DNA of 64,000 nt from positions 620,001 to 684,000 of the forward strand of contig NZ_FRXN01000002.1 of NCBI RefSeq assembly GCF_900148515.1, given 5' to 3'. Shown here piece by piece: positions 27,723 through 36,742 of this stretch. The translations under genes and the position numbers were made by a program. Position 1 is the first letter of the stretch. Every line of letters begins with the position of its first letter. The notes under the pieces were generated by a model that was given only the letters and a program-made list of their open reading frames with translations, was not told the DNA's origin and did not search any database. This stretch comes from Algoriphagus zhangzhouensis (GTDB lineage: Bacteria > Bacteroidota > Bacteroidia > Cytophagales > Cyclobacteriaceae).

Positions 27723-29447
27723 TTAATCAAATTTGATGTCTTTCACATAGAGTTGCAAGCTACTCTTATCTCTGAAAAAATTCTCTCTCATTTCTCCCAC
27801 AATGTCAAATCGCATTCTGCTGCGAAGCATATCGACTGTGGTCAAATCAGGATCTTTGGCTCTATCTGCCATACCAAAACCCAAACAAACCGGAGTCGTC
27901 ACTTGACCGTCTTGCACGATCTTGAAACGAAGATGTTTGTCTTTCAGCACCACCACATCCTCAGCGTATACATTGGAAATGCGGAAAATTGGCTCTGGAT
28001 TTCCTGGTCCAAATGGAGCCATCTGACGGAGAATGTTATGGAATTTATAATTGATCTGATCCAAAAGCAATTCATCATCTACCTCAATGACTGGCTTGCG
28101 ATGGATCTCCTCGATTCTTCTTTTGACAACCTGCTCAAACTTTTCCTGAAAAGCTGGCACTTTATCCACAGACAAAGTCAAGCCTGCGGCATATTTATGC
28201 CCTCCAAATTGATCCAGCAATTCTGAGCATTCAGCTATCGCTTCGTAAATATCAAAATCCACAACCGAACGGGCACTTCCCGTAGCTTTGGCATTGGATT
28301 CCGTCAAAATGATAGTTGGACGATAGTATTTTTCGATGCATCGACTCGCAACTATTCCGATCACGCCTTTATGCCAATCCTCTTTGAAAAGTACAGTGGA
28401 ATTCCATTCAGCATCCTCTTCACGGGCAGCTATCATCTCAAAAGCTTCCTTGGTGATATTCTCATCAAAGTTTCTACGGGTGGCATTCACCTCATCCACC
28501 AACTTCGCTCGCTCAATGGCTTCTTCCAAATCGGTAGAAATCAACAATTCTACAGATGCTTTTGCATGCTCCAATCTTCCAGAGGCATTGATTCTAGGCC
28601 CGATCTTGAAAACGATATCTGAGATTCCAATTTCTTTCTCGATTTTACTTCTCAAAATCAATGCTTTCAAACCAGCCCTTGGCGTATTATTAATCCGGTC
28701 TAGGCCATAAAATGCCAAAATTCTGTTTTCACCGGTAATTGGAACGATATCCGCTGCAATACTTACCACCAAAAGGTCCAGATAAGCATAAAGCCCGGAT
28801 TCTTCCATCCCTTTCTTTTTGGCGAAAGCCTGAATCAGCTTAAATCCAACACCACAACCGCTCAGTTCTTTATAGGGATAGACGCAATCTTGTCTTTTGG
28901 CATCCAAAACTGCAATCGCTTGAGGCAGTTCATCTCCTGGAGTATGGTGATCGCAAATGATAAAATCGACACCCAGCTCCTTCGCTAAATTGACCTTATC
29001 AATTGCTTTTATTCCGCAGTCCAAGGCGATGACTAAGCCAAAATCATTTTCGGCAGCATGTCTTACACCTCGTTCGGAAATACCATAGCCCTCTTTGTAT
29101 CGATCTGGGATATAAAAATCAACTTTGGGATAAATGCCTTTTAAAAAACTATAAACCAAAGCTACCGCCGTGGTCCCATCCACATCATAATCCCCATAAA
29201 CCAGAATTTTTTCCTCTCGGTCGATCGCCAATTCAATTCGTTCCACCGCGGCTTGCATATCCTGCATCAGAAATGGGTCATGCAACTGGCTTAGATTAGG
29301 ACGGAAATAGTCCTTTGCCTGGTCAAAACTCTCCACTCCTCTATTGATCAACATATTCGCCAAAGTCGGATTCACATTGATCTCTTTGCCAAGTTTTTCA
29401 ACAGCAGATTGTGAGGCTTTGGGTTTTTGCTTCCAGACGTACTCCAT
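27723..29447 (-). CDS. recJ: RecJ, single-stranded-DNA-specific 5'-3' exonuclease
   Basis: A 574-residue protein. The DHH phosphoesterase motifs are [18 protein letters not shown] (motif I), [22 protein letters not shown] (DHH motif) and the DHHA1 domain with [11 protein letters not shown] and [15 protein letters not shown]. Its length is normal for RecJ. It degrades ssDNA 5'-3' in RecF-pathway recombination and mismatch repair. The protein begins [12 protein letters not shown]; a near-consensus promoter lies at 29460-29488. It is upstream of lptB (2-nt gap). Confidence 0.97.
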   Translation of the reverse strand: MEYVWKQKPKASQSAVEKLGKEINVNPTLANMLINRGVESFDQAKDYFRPNLSQLHDPFLMQDMQAAVERIELAIDREEKILVYGDYDVDGTTAVALVYSFLKGIYPKVDFYIPDRYKEGYGISERGVRHAAENDFGLVIALDCGIKAIDKVNLAKELGVDFIICDHHTPGDELPQAIAVLDAKRQDCVYPYKELSGCGVGFKLIQAFAKKKGMEESGLYAYLDLLVVSIAADIVPITGENRILAFYGLDRINNTPRAGLKALILRSKIEKEIGISDIVFKIGPRINASGRLEHAKASVELLISTDLEEAIERAKLVDEVNATRRNFDENITKEAFEMIAAREEDAEWNSTVLFKEDWHKGVIGIVASRCIEKYYRPTIILTESNAKATGSARSVVDFDIYEAIAECSELLDQFGGHKYAAGLTLSVDKVPAFQEKFEQVVKRRIEEIHRKPVIEVDDELLLDQINYKFHNILRQMAPFGPGNPEPIFRISNVYAEDVVVLKDKHLRFKIVQDGQVTTPVCLGFGMADRAKDPDLTTVDMLRSRMRFDIVGEMRENFFRDKSSLQLYVKDIKFD

Positions 29448-29459
29448 TTGGCTAAATTA

Positions 29460-29488
29460 CGAAAGTATTTGGGATAGATTCCGCCCAA
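29460..29488 (-). promoter_or_regulatory. Promoter for recJ-lptB-GH3: TTG-N18-TACTTTCG
   Basis: On the minus strand TTG (29488-29486), 18 nt, then TACTTTCG (29467-29460). It differs from the consensus TAnnTTTG at one base. The recJ ATG is 13 nt past the box. Confidence 0.55.
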
Positions 29489-29543
29489 AATCAGAGGGCA
29501 ATAGAGAATCAAGCTTAGAATCCGGGAAAAAGTTTCAGAGATT

Positions 29544-29732
29544 CTAGCTCTTTGTTTTCCGATACTGAAACCAGAAATAGCCGGGAAAAATCAAGGCCTT
29601 GAGCTTCCAGTCATTTTTCTCCTTGATGCTCAGCGAATTATCTTCATGAACAACTCGATACATTTTGCCCGCCAAGAGGCAATGCCCAATCAAAAGGGCA
29701 AAGACAATTGCATAAATAACCAACTCCTGCAT
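29544..29732 (-). CDS. Small membrane protein, unknown function
   Basis: A 62-residue protein starting 1 nt after the prmA stop, so it is translated from the same transcript. One N-terminal transmembrane helix (about residues 3-24, ELVIYAIVFALLIGHCLLAG) is followed by a charged loop and an aromatic, basic tail (LKALIFPGYFWFQYRKTKS). I do not know the family. Position and codon use support a real gene. It closes the tpiA-prmA unit, 96 nt before recJ. Confidence 0.65.
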   Translation of the reverse strand: MQELVIYAIVFALLIGHCLLAGKMYRVVHEDNSLSIKEKNDWKLKALIFPGYFWFQYRKTKS

Positions 29733-29733
29733 C

Positions 29734-30561
29734 TTAAGCTTTTTTAAGAACTAAAGCTGCCCATTGGTTCTTTTCGGAGGTTTTTACAAGCTCAAAACCC
29801 AATGGTTCTGCCACTTCCATAAGATCAGCGATATCTCCTGTGTAAAATCCGCTCAAAAGTAAATTTCCTCCTGACTTGACCAGAGAAGCATACACTTCCA
29901 GCTCGTCTAGGAGAACATTCTTATTGATATTAGCCAAAACAATGTCATATGTTCCTTCGGGCTTCACCTCCCGAATGGTTCCCAAGCCCATTTGAATGGA
30001 AAGATTATTAAGTGCAAAGTTTTCATTTCCATTCTCCACACACCAATCATCAATGTCGAAAGCCTCTACCTTGTTTGCTCCCAGCAAATGAGCCATAATG
30101 GCCAAGATTCCAGTGCCGGAACCTACATCCAATACTCTTTTTCCTTGATGATCGATTTCCCCTTGCAGTCGAAGCATCTGAAAGGTAGTAGCATGATGCC
30201 CTGTCCCAAATGACATTTTGGGATTAATGACAATTTCATGCTTGAAACCCTCTTGAGCTGGGTGAAAAGATGCTCTCACGTAGACTAGGTCATCTACAGC
30301 AATTGGGTCGTAATTTTTTTCCCACTCTTCATTCCAATTTACTTTGGCAACTTGGCCCTCAGTGATGGTGATTTGAGCAGGTGCTTTATAGGTATTGATG
30401 ACTTCCTCAAATACCGCTCTTTCAAAAGAATCAGAAGGGGCATAAACTTCAATTCCCTCCTCAGTCTCGAGGAAGGAATCAAAGCCAATTTCAGAAAGTT
30501 CAGCAATCAGGATTTCCCGGAATTCCTCCAGGCACTTGATTTTAAACTCCAGGTAATCCAT
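29734..30561 (-). CDS. prmA: PrmA, ribosomal protein L11 methyltransferase
   Basis: A 275-residue protein. The SAM-binding motif I is VLDVGSGTGILAIMA, preceded by the PrmA-specific INPKMSFGTGHHATTFQML. Motif IV is DIVLANINKNVLLDEL, with L-L-L-S-G-F at the end. The N-terminal substrate-recognition domain (about 1-70) is present but short, as usual in Bacteroidota. It trimethylates ribosomal protein L11. It starts 4 nt after the tpiA stop and is followed 1 nt later by a small membrane protein. Confidence 0.95.
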   Translation of the reverse strand: MDYLEFKIKCLEEFREILIAELSEIGFDSFLETEEGIEVYAPSDSFERAVFEEVINTYKAPAQITITEGQVAKVNWNEEWEKNYDPIAVDDLVYVRASFHPAQEGFKHEIVINPKMSFGTGHHATTFQMLRLQGEIDHQGKRVLDVGSGTGILAIMAHLLGANKVEAFDIDDWCVENGNENFALNNLSIQMGLGTIREVKPEGTYDIVLANINKNVLLDELEVYASLVKSGGNLLLSGFYTGDIADLMEVAEPLGFELVKTSEKNQWAALVLKKA

Positions 30562-30565
30562 GTTA

Positions 30566-31327
30566 TTAGTATGATTTAACGATATCGATAAAGTCTCTTG
30601 ATTTCAAAGAAGCTCCTCCGATCAAACCTCCGTCAACATCTGGTTTGGACAGCAATTCAACAGCATTGTCAGGCTTCATGCTTCCTCCATAAAGGATAGA
30701 AATTTCAGCAGCCACATCTTTACCATATTTTGCACCCAAATGTCTTCTCAAAGCAAAATGCATTTCTTGAGCTTGATCAGCAGTAGCAGTTTTACCAGTT
30801 CCGATAGCCCAGATTGGTTCGTAAGCAATCACAACTTTTTGGATATCTTCTGCACTCAAATCAAATAGAGAGTCAGTCAATTGGAATTTCACATTCGGCT
30901 CATGAGTTCCAGCTTCTCTGATCTCCAAAGACTCACCGCAGCAGAAAATTGGAGTCAATCCACTTTCTAAAGCTTTTTTCACTTTTACACTCAAAAGCTC
31001 ATTGTCTTCCTTGAAATATTCTCTTCTCTCAGAGTGACCAATGATTACATATTCCGCTTCAAATGAAGCAATGATTTTAGCTGATACCTCACCAGTATAA
31101 GCTCCTGAATCTTTATCAGAGCAATTTTGTGCTCCAACAGAAATACCTGGAGTATCACCGATTAGTTTTTTAACAGGAAAAATATGTGGAAATGGAGGAT
31201 TCAAAACAACAACAACATCGGAGATCTTCTCATCCTTGTACATGTTGACGATTTCTGATGTCAATTTTTGTCCCTCATCTAGGGTCAAGTTCATTTTCCA
31301 GTTTCCGGCAATGATCTTCTTTCGCAT
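30566..31327 (-). CDS. tpiA: Triosephosphate isomerase
   Basis: A 253-residue protein with all catalytic elements: AGNWKMN (Lys), YVIIGHSERR (His electrophile), AYEPIWAIGTGKTA (Glu base and loop 6) and ILYGGSMKPDN / DGGLIGGASL (phosphate grip). It interconverts DHAP and glyceraldehyde-3-phosphate. The start is the ATG at 31327 (MRKKIIAGNWKMN); the frame runs 96 nt further upstream but that part belongs to the spacer shared with recX. Confidence 0.98.
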   Translation of the reverse strand: MRKKIIAGNWKMNLTLDEGQKLTSEIVNMYKDEKISDVVVVLNPPFPHIFPVKKLIGDTPGISVGAQNCSDKDSGAYTGEVSAKIIASFEAEYVIIGHSERREYFKEDNELLSVKVKKALESGLTPIFCCGESLEIREAGTHEPNVKFQLTDSLFDLSAEDIQKVVIAYEPIWAIGTGKTATADQAQEMHFALRRHLGAKYGKDVAAEISILYGGSMKPDNAVELLSKPDVDGGLIGGASLKSRDFIDIVKSY

Positions 31328-31345
31328 AGTGGTAGTAAAATTTAT

Positions 31346-31353
31346 TAGGTTTG
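31346..31353 (+). promoter_or_regulatory. Possible -7 element for recX
   Basis: TAGGTTTG fits TAnnTTTG in the 65-nt divergent spacer between tpiA and recX. No proper TTG at -33 was seen. The recX ATG is 40 nt downstream. Confidence 0.35.
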
Positions 31354-31392
31354 AGTCTATCAAATAGGTAAAATCGAATAAAAGTAAGGAAA

Positions 31393-31899
31393 ATGTCCGG
31401 TTGGCGAAAAAATAACCCCTCACCGTCCATAAAAAAGTCTTGGTCCCATGAAGAGGCCAAAGAGAAGCTATCTACCTATTGTGCCTATCAAGAAAGATGC
31501 TCTTGGGAAGTGAGGAGAAAGCTTTTTGAAAAGGGTATTTCAGGTGACATTGTGGAGGAACTCATTGACTTTCTTGTGGATGAAAAATTTCTTGATGAAG
31601 AGCGCTATGCAAGATCTTTTGCAAGGGGAAAATTTCGACTGAAAAAATGGGGCAGAAATCGCATCAAAATGGAGCTGAAAATGCGCCAGATTCCTGAAAA
31701 TTTGATCCGAAAAGGATTATCAGAAATTGACCCTGAAGAATATTATGACACACTACTTTCTGAAACAGAGAAAAAATGGGAAAAAACCCATGACTCAGAT
31801 CTGTACAAAAAGCGATTTAAAGTAGTTGGCTATTTGATGCAAAAGGGATTTGAGCAGGATTTGATACAGGAAGCGATAGATAGTATTCAGTCTCAGTGA
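31393..31899 (+). CDS. recX: RecX, regulatory protein of RecA
   Basis: A 168-residue protein with the three-helix repeats of RecX: LSTYCAYQERCSWEVRRKLFEKGI, then IDFLVDEKFLDEERYARSFARGKFRLKKWGRNRIKMELK (the strongest family signature, FLDdeRYA..F...r....G..RI..EL), then a C-terminal repeat ending YLMQKGFEQDLIQEAI. RecX binds along RecA filaments and limits their activity. It is transcribed divergently from tpiA and is not next to recA. Confidence 0.92.
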   Translation: MSGWRKNNPSPSIKKSWSHEEAKEKLSTYCAYQERCSWEVRRKLFEKGISGDIVEELIDFLVDEKFLDEERYARSFARGKFRLKKWGRNRIKMELKMRQIPENLIRKGLSEIDPEEYYDTLLSETEKKWEKTHDSDLYKKRFKVVGYLMQKGFEQDLIQEAIDSIQSQ

Positions 31900-31933
31900 T
31901 CAGTATTCATAGTTCACTAAATGAGAAATACGA

Positions 31934-31951
31934 TCCCGATAATTATCGGGA
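31934..31951. repeat. Perfect 18-bp palindrome
   Basis: TCCCGATAATTATCGGGA lies 34 nt downstream of recX. It has hairpin potential but no T run follows, so it is more like a REP-type element than a terminator. Confidence 0.6.
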
Positions 31952-31979
31952 ACGAGCAGCAGAGTGGATTTTTAGTCCT

Positions 31980-32155
31980 ATATCTCAAAATCTCTGTTCT
32001 CTCAATCTCCTAATCTCGAACATCGAATGATGAATTTCGAATAATGAATAAAGGGAAACCAGCTTCTATCGACCATGGACAATCTCCAATCTCTATTCTC
32101 TAAATCTCTTATCTCAGAAATATCGAACGCCGAATGATGAATTTTGAATAATGAA
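31980..32155 (-). repeat. Dispersed intergenic repeat, family D, inverted copies
   Basis: The stretch is built of imperfect units such as ATCTCAAAATCTC, CGAATGATGAATTTCGAAT and TCCATGGTC-like words. Read on the minus strand it matches the blocks at 58384-58516 and 58640-58785 (TTCATTATTC ... CATTCGGCGTTC ... AGAGATTTAGAGA). It fills the gap between recX and the crtD-like gene; no ORF or RNA gene is visible. Confidence 0.75.
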
Positions 32156-32180
32156 GAAGGGCAAGAATTAGACTCAGGGC

Positions 32181-33656
32181 CTAATCTTCCAATTTTGGAA
32201 TAAAATCACTCATAATCTTCGCAGAAAGCAAAGAAAGGGGAATACCTCCGCCAGGGTGAACAGAGCCTCCACAGAAATACAGGTTTTTGATCGAGGAAGA
32301 ATAATTCGCATGTCTCAAAAATGCAGCGAACTTATTATTAGAGCTATTGCCATACAAGGCCCCCTGAGCACTGGAAGTCTTGATTTCAATCAATCTAGGA
32401 TCCAAAATCTCCTCGACTTCAATTAAGGATTCTAAGTTGGTCTTTAGAACTCGATTGATTTTGGCAATCATATTTTCCCTCGCTTCTGCAATCAACTTGT
32501 CCCATTCCTGTCCCTGATTATTGGGAACATTGATCATGGTAAACCAATTCATGCATCCTTCTGGAGCATCATCCGGCTTACAAACAGAAGTGATATTGAT
32601 ATAGACAGTGGGATCATGATATATTGAGCCTTTCTGAAAAATGTACTCAAACTCTGCCTTATAATCTTCTGAAAACAGAATATTGTGAAGGCCTAACTCT
32701 TTAAACTCTTTCTTGATTCCCCAGTAAAAAATCAAGGCAGAGCTGGACTTGGGTTGATTGAGGAGAAGTTTGGGTTGCTTTTGTTTCTTCAAAATGGTCT
32801 TATAGGCATTGACCATATCCATATTATTCACGACTAGATCAGCCTGATACTTTTTCCCACTAACCATAACTCCAACGGCTTTTCCATTCTCAACGATTAC
32901 CTCCTCGACCTTTGAATTGAAATGATAGGCTACTCCTAAATCTTTGCTGAGTTGAAAGAGGCTAAGCGTAATATCATGCATTCCTTTCTTTGGAAAATAA
33001 GCGCCAATATTGAACTCCAAATGAGGAATGATATTCAATGTAGCAGGAGTCTGATAGGGATCAGAACCATTATATGTCGCATAGCGATTGAAAAGCTGAA
33101 CCAATTTTGGATTTTCAAATAGCTTTTCATTGGCTTGGTTCATGGTGGAAAAAATGCCAAGCTTTCCCATTTTTCCATAGGATTTCAATGCATCTGTTCC
33201 GGTCCAGGTACTCAGCTGATGGAGAGATTTATGCATAAAAAGTGGAGCCAAGTGCTTATAGATAAAAGAGGAATCTTTTAGAGCCTTTCGAATATTTCCA
33301 GCCGGTTCTCCCAATTTAGTCTCCACCTCCTCTGCGAAACGATTGATATCAGCCCAAGCCTGAATTCTTTTTCCATCCTCCCAAAAATAATGACAAGTCA
33401 CATCCAGCTTTTGGTAGTCAAAATGGTCCTTTGCTTTCTTTCCTGCCAAATGAAATAATTCCTCCACTTGCTCGGGCAAAGTAAAAAGTGATGGTCCTGC
33501 ATCGTATCGATATTTTCCTTTTCGGATTTCAGACAGTTTCCCTCCAGGAAAGGAATTGGCTTCAAAAACTTCAACTTGATAGCCCTTCACGGCAAGGCGA
33601 ATAGAGGCAGCTATTCCTGCAATTCCTGAACCGATGATCAATGCAGTTTTTCCCAT
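32181..33656 (-). CDS. Carotenoid desaturase, CrtD-like (phytoene desaturase family)
   Basis: A 491-residue FAD enzyme. The dinucleotide motif is LIIGSGIAGIAASIRLAVKG, followed by VFEANSFPGGKLSEI and YRYDAGPSLFTLPEQVEELF. This 'GGKLSE...YRxDAGPSLFT' form is typical of CrtD, the 1-hydroxycarotenoid 3,4-desaturase, rather than of CrtI. The C-terminal FAD signature is NLYFCGGSVHPGGGIPLSLLSAK. Bacteroidota make saproxanthin- or flexixanthin-type pigments with CrtD. No crtB, crtI or crtZ lies nearby, so the gene is separate from the pathway cluster. CrtI or CrtO activity cannot be excluded. Confidence 0.85.
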   Translation of the reverse strand: MGKTALIIGSGIAGIAASIRLAVKGYQVEVFEANSFPGGKLSEIRKGKYRYDAGPSLFTLPEQVEELFHLAGKKAKDHFDYQKLDVTCHYFWEDGKRIQAWADINRFAEEVETKLGEPAGNIRKALKDSSFIYKHLAPLFMHKSLHQLSTWTGTDALKSYGKMGKLGIFSTMNQANEKLFENPKLVQLFNRYATYNGSDPYQTPATLNIIPHLEFNIGAYFPKKGMHDITLSLFQLSKDLGVAYHFNSKVEEVIVENGKAVGVMVSGKKYQADLVVNNMDMVNAYKTILKKQKQPKLLLNQPKSSSALIFYWGIKKEFKELGLHNILFSEDYKAEFEYIFQKGSIYHDPTVYINITSVCKPDDAPEGCMNWFTMINVPNNQGQEWDKLIAEARENMIAKINRVLKTNLESLIEVEEILDPRLIEIKTSSAQGALYGNSSNNKFAAFLRHANYSSSIKNLYFCGGSVHPGGGIPLSLLSAKIMSDFIPKLED

Positions 33657-33675
33657 TTTTCTAAAAAAAGATAAG

Positions 33676-33702
33676 CTAAAGTAAGGTGAAAGAATTAGAC
33701 AA
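33676..33702 (-). promoter_or_regulatory. Possible promoter for the crtD-like gene
   Basis: Minus strand: TTG (33702-33700), 16 nt, TACTTTAG (33683-33676). There is one mismatch to TAnnTTTG and the spacing is slightly short. The ATG is 20 nt past the box. Confidence 0.4.
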
Positions 33703-33870
33703 TAAACCCGAGCCTATTGTTCAGATAAATATTCCAATGTCTCTATAAATTAAAGGAATACAGTTTTAACTAATAAAATATCCACTTGTAACATTTTTAG
33801 AAATTATTATTTCAAAACCATTTTTTTGTATTTGAAAAACATTTAATATTGATTAATAAAATCCGACACT

Positions 33871-34848
33871 ATGAAAAAAACTTTTACTTCAAGCTTTTTG
33901 GGATTGGCAATCTCAGGCTTGCTTTTAGCTTCTTGTAGCCAGATGGCTAGCTATGAAAATGAAGATCTTGCTTTGGAACAAGCCAGAGCAGACAAGGAGG
34001 GATTCACTTTGAGTCCTTTTGGTTCTGTAATAGGACTTAATTTAAAAGAATATATTGAATGTGAGGATAGAACAGTAGATGACTGTATTACCGATGATCC
34101 TATCACATGGTATGTTCAATCAACTACTAGCTCTTTCACCTCTAACCAAGGAGATATTACTGTAGAGATCTTTAACACTCCAACACATTTGAATTATTCT
34201 TTTACTAGTTCTACAGGAGACAAAATAAAAAAAGTAACAATCAATGATGTGGATATTTATGCAAGTAATCAGCCTTCTGCTGAGCCATTAATTCATTCTG
34301 TTCCATTAGGCGAATATAATGTGGATTGGTTCGCTTGCGATGAGGTTACTGACAAAATTGAAGTAAAACGGGTAAATAGTTCTGGGATTGGTGATGGTCA
34401 GTATCTATTATTTAATACATCTTATGACCTTCTTCCAGTTTGTGAAGTTCCAGAGGAAGAATGCACCCTATCATTCGATAAAAAGTTCATCGAGATTGAT
34501 GAAGATGGATATTATATATATGAGTTTCATTTTACAAGCGACACAGAAATTTTAGATGATGAGAATTCATGGGAAGTTCAACTTACAGTTCCACAGATTT
34601 CTGGATTTAAGGCATTAGATGGAAGAACTTATAAAGGTGAAGGTGAAGATGATGAAAATGTTTTAAGATGGGATGGTCAAATTGATGCCTGCGTTCCTTA
34701 TACTTTCAAATTAGGATTTTTACCAAATTGTTCACTCAATGATGAAGATGGTAAAAAAGTTAAGAAGGCAATTATTGTATCCACTTTTAATGTAAAATCG
34801 AAAGGAAATAGGCTTGGCGGTCCTATTTCTATTGACTGCCCTGAATAA
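33871..34848 (+). CDS. Secreted lipoprotein, unknown function
   Basis: A 325-residue protein with a clear lipoprotein signal (SGLLLASC, Cys at about 22). The mature part is acidic, with two Cys in CEDRTVDDC, then a beta-rich segment (TWYVQSTTSSFTSNQGDITVEIF) that includes Ser/Thr-rich strands. A second half (CTLSFDKKFIEIDEDGYYIYEFHF to the C-terminus) looks like an immunoglobulin-like beta domain. I recognise no family. It is monocistronic with its own strong terminator. Confidence 0.65.
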   Translation: MKKTFTSSFLGLAISGLLLASCSQMASYENEDLALEQARADKEGFTLSPFGSVIGLNLKEYIECEDRTVDDCITDDPITWYVQSTTSSFTSNQGDITVEIFNTPTHLNYSFTSSTGDKIKKVTINDVDIYASNQPSAEPLIHSVPLGEYNVDWFACDEVTDKIEVKRVNSSGIGDGQYLLFNTSYDLLPVCEVPEEECTLSFDKKFIEIDEDGYYIYEFHFTSDTEILDDENSWEVQLTVPQISGFKALDGRTYKGEGEDDENVLRWDGQIDACVPYTFKLGFLPNCSLNDEDGKKVKKAIIVSTFNVKSKGNRLGGPISIDCPE

Positions 34849-34866
34849 TTAAAGATTAAAATATTC

Positions 34867-34905
34867 AACCACCCCTGAACCCAAATTCAGGGGTGGTTTC
34901 TTTTT
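34867..34905 (+). terminator. Intrinsic terminator
   Basis: A perfect 13-bp stem (AACCACCCCTGAA / TTCAGGGGTGGTT) with a 6-nt loop, then TTCTTTTT. It lies 18 nt after the lipoprotein gene. Confidence 0.92.
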
Positions 34906-34998
34906 CTACCCACACCGAATTTTTTCCGTCCAGAAAAAGCTTTATTTCTAGCAGGTTGGTTTTTATATTTTTAAAGATTCAAACCAATTCTCTATTTG

Positions 34999-36018
34999 AT
35001 GAAAAAGCATTTTCTATGGGGGCTTTCACTTTTAGCTCTCGCTTGCTCCACTAAAACTGAAACGAAAGAAGAAGCACCTCAGCTTTCCGGCAATCCAATT
35101 TTCGAAGGTTGGTATGCTGACCCGGAAGGGATCGTCTTCGGTGATGAATATTGGGTTTACCCGACTTTTTCAGCGAAATACAAGGAACAATTACACTTCG
35201 ATGCATTTTCTTCCAAAGACTTAGTGACCTGGGAGAAGCATGCAAATATCCTAGATACCGCAGCCATCAAATGGGCCAGACAAGCCATGTGGGCTCCGGC
35301 GGCAATTGAAAAGGACGGAAAATACTTCCTCTTCTTTTCTGCCAATGATATCCAAACTCCGCAGCGTCCGGGCTACGATCCGAATAACGACATCAACCAC
35401 TTTGGAGGAATAGGTATCGCTGTTGCGGACAATCCAGGAGGACCATTCAAGGACTATTTAGGAGAGCCTTTACTTTCTGAATTTTACAATGGCGCCCAAC
35501 CGATCGACCAGTTTGTATTCAAAGATGTGGATGGAACCCATTACTTCTTTTACGGAGGTTGGGGACACTGTAATCTTGGAAAATTGAATGCAGACTTCAC
35601 CGGATTCGAACCTTGGGAAGATGGTGAGCTTTTTCATGAAATCACTCCAGAAGGCTATGTAGAAGGTCCTTTTATGTTTTTGAGAAATGGAACTTACTAT
35701 CTAATGTGGTCTGAAGGTGGCTGGACGAATGAAAGCTACAAAGTGGCTTATGCCATGTCTGATTCTCCAACAGGACCATTTGAAAGAGTGGGAACAATCC
35801 TAGAAAGAGATAGCATCGCAACCGGAGCAGGACACAATTCAGTGATCCAAAAACCTAATTCAGACGAGTGGTATATGATCTACCATAGAAGACCGATTCC
35901 AAACGAGGACAGAGATCATCGAGTGACTTGTATCGATGTGATAGAATTCAATGAAGATGGAACCATCAAGCCTATTGTAATGACCTTTGAAGGAGTGGCA
36001 GCGAATCCAATTGATTGA
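34999..36018 (+). CDS. GH43-like five-bladed beta-propeller glycosidase, lipoprotein
   Basis: A 339-residue protein; the ATG at 34999 is used (the frame has a TTG one codon earlier). Lipobox SLLALAC lies at about residue 17. GH43 features are GWYADPEGIVFGDEYWVYPT (catalytic-base Asp in YADPE), an Asp in QPIDQFVFKD (pKa-setting residue), and Glu in YVEGPFMFLRNGTYYLMWS (general acid). Later come TGAGHNSVIQ and EWYMIYHRR, as in arabinan/xylan-active GH43 enzymes. The probable substrate is an arabinose- or xylose-containing polymer or a galactan; the subfamily cannot be set by eye. No SusCD pair is adjacent. Confidence 0.87.
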   Translation: MKKHFLWGLSLLALACSTKTETKEEAPQLSGNPIFEGWYADPEGIVFGDEYWVYPTFSAKYKEQLHFDAFSSKDLVTWEKHANILDTAAIKWARQAMWAPAAIEKDGKYFLFFSANDIQTPQRPGYDPNNDINHFGGIGIAVADNPGGPFKDYLGEPLLSEFYNGAQPIDQFVFKDVDGTHYFFYGGWGHCNLGKLNADFTGFEPWEDGELFHEITPEGYVEGPFMFLRNGTYYLMWSEGGWTNESYKVAYAMSDSPTGPFERVGTILERDSIATGAGHNSVIQKPNSDEWYMIYHRRPIPNEDRDHRVTCIDVIEFNEDGTIKPIVMTFEGVAANPID

Positions 36019-36065
36019 TATTCAGAAGGATAAAGCTTGAAAGCTGAAAAGTACGTATAATAGGA

Positions 36066-36093
36066 GCTTTCGTGAGGACACGAAACCAGACGG
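36066..36093 (+). repeat. Direct repeat E, left copy
   Basis: GCTTTCGTGAGGACACGAAA followed by CCAGACGG. It contains the hairpin TCGTG-AGGA-CACGA. A near-identical copy in the same orientation is at 37348-37374; together they bracket the toxin-antitoxin and RAYT genes. Confidence 0.75.
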
Positions 36094-36106
36094 ATTTGAA
36101 AATCTA

Positions 36107-36391
36107 TCAAATGGAATTCAAATCTTGCCTTCCAATAATGGCCATGATTTCGACAATCCCATTTTCAATTCTAAAGTAGATACTGTCTGATCCACAAACG
36201 CATCGCCTATATCCTTCTTTTACAAAATCGACAGACTCGAAGGAATAAGGCCTTTGGGCAATAATGTCGAAATATTGAAAAAATGAATTGAAATATTTGT
36301 CAGCCTGAGCCATTCCAAATCGCTGGACACCATAATGATGAATACGAATCAAGTCAGCCTTGGCAGCATTGCTTAAGCGATATTCAGCCAT
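36107..36391 (-). CDS. Type II toxin of RelE/ParE superfamily
   Basis: A 94-residue protein with the ParE pattern: AEYRLSNAAKADLIRIHHYGVQRFG, then AQRPYSFESVDFVKEGYRRCVCG, then SIYFRIENGIVEIMAIIGRQD. ParE toxins poison gyrase, whereas RelE relatives cut mRNA; the sequence favours ParE. It overlaps the antitoxin gene by 8 nt, with the antitoxin first, as is standard for parDE. The neighbour is a mobile-type RAYT gene. Confidence 0.9.
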   Translation of the reverse strand: MAEYRLSNAAKADLIRIHHYGVQRFGMAQADKYFNSFFQYFDIIAQRPYSFESVDFVKEGYRRCVCGSDSIYFRIENGIVEIMAIIGRQDLNSI

Positions 36392-36623
36392 TTAGCATTG
36401 CCTTTGATTGAGCCAAAATCTCTTCTTTACTCTCAGCTGTAAACCCACTTGATTCGGCTTTTTCTAACTTTTCTCGGATCCAATCAATTTCTACCTGCTG
36501 CTTCCTGGCCTGGCGAATCAAATCATTGACCAATTCACTTTTGCTGGAATACTCCTCTTTATCCACTTGGGATTTTAGCCATTCATCATTTGGCTTTGTC
36601 AAAGTGATACTTTGTCTAGTCAT
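36384..36623 (-). CDS. ParD-like antitoxin
   Basis: A 79-residue protein from the ATG at 36623; a longer frame exists but MTRQSITLTKPNDEWLKSQV is the typical ribbon-helix-helix start. The segment YSSKSELVNDLIRQARKQQ is the ParD DNA-binding helix pair, and the tail (EKAESSGFTAESKEEILAQ) is the toxin-wrapping part. It probably represses its own operon. The AT-rich upstream 36624-36665 (ATATACACCAAATACGTATC) may hold the operator. Confidence 0.88.
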   Translation of the reverse strand: MTRQSITLTKPNDEWLKSQVDKEEYSSKSELVNDLIRQARKQQVEIDWIREKLEKAESSGFTAESKEEILAQSKAMLNG

Positions 36624-36684
36624 AGCAATTTCGTTTGATGTAAATATACACCAAATACGTATCAAAACTGAAATTTCTTGAGTT

Positions 36685-36733
36685 CCTCGGAATTTGCAAT
36701 TCCGAGGTTATACCATAGGATTTAAAATCCGCA
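36685..36733. repeat. REP-like hairpin pair downstream of RAYT
   Basis: A perfect 10-bp inverted repeat (CCTCGGAATT-TGC-AATTCCGAGG, 36685-36707) is followed by a second small palindrome (GGATTTAAAATCC, 36718-36730). It is the mirror image of the element at 37288-37327 on the other side of the RAYT gene. Confidence 0.8.
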
Positions 36734-36742
36734 ACTAAATAT

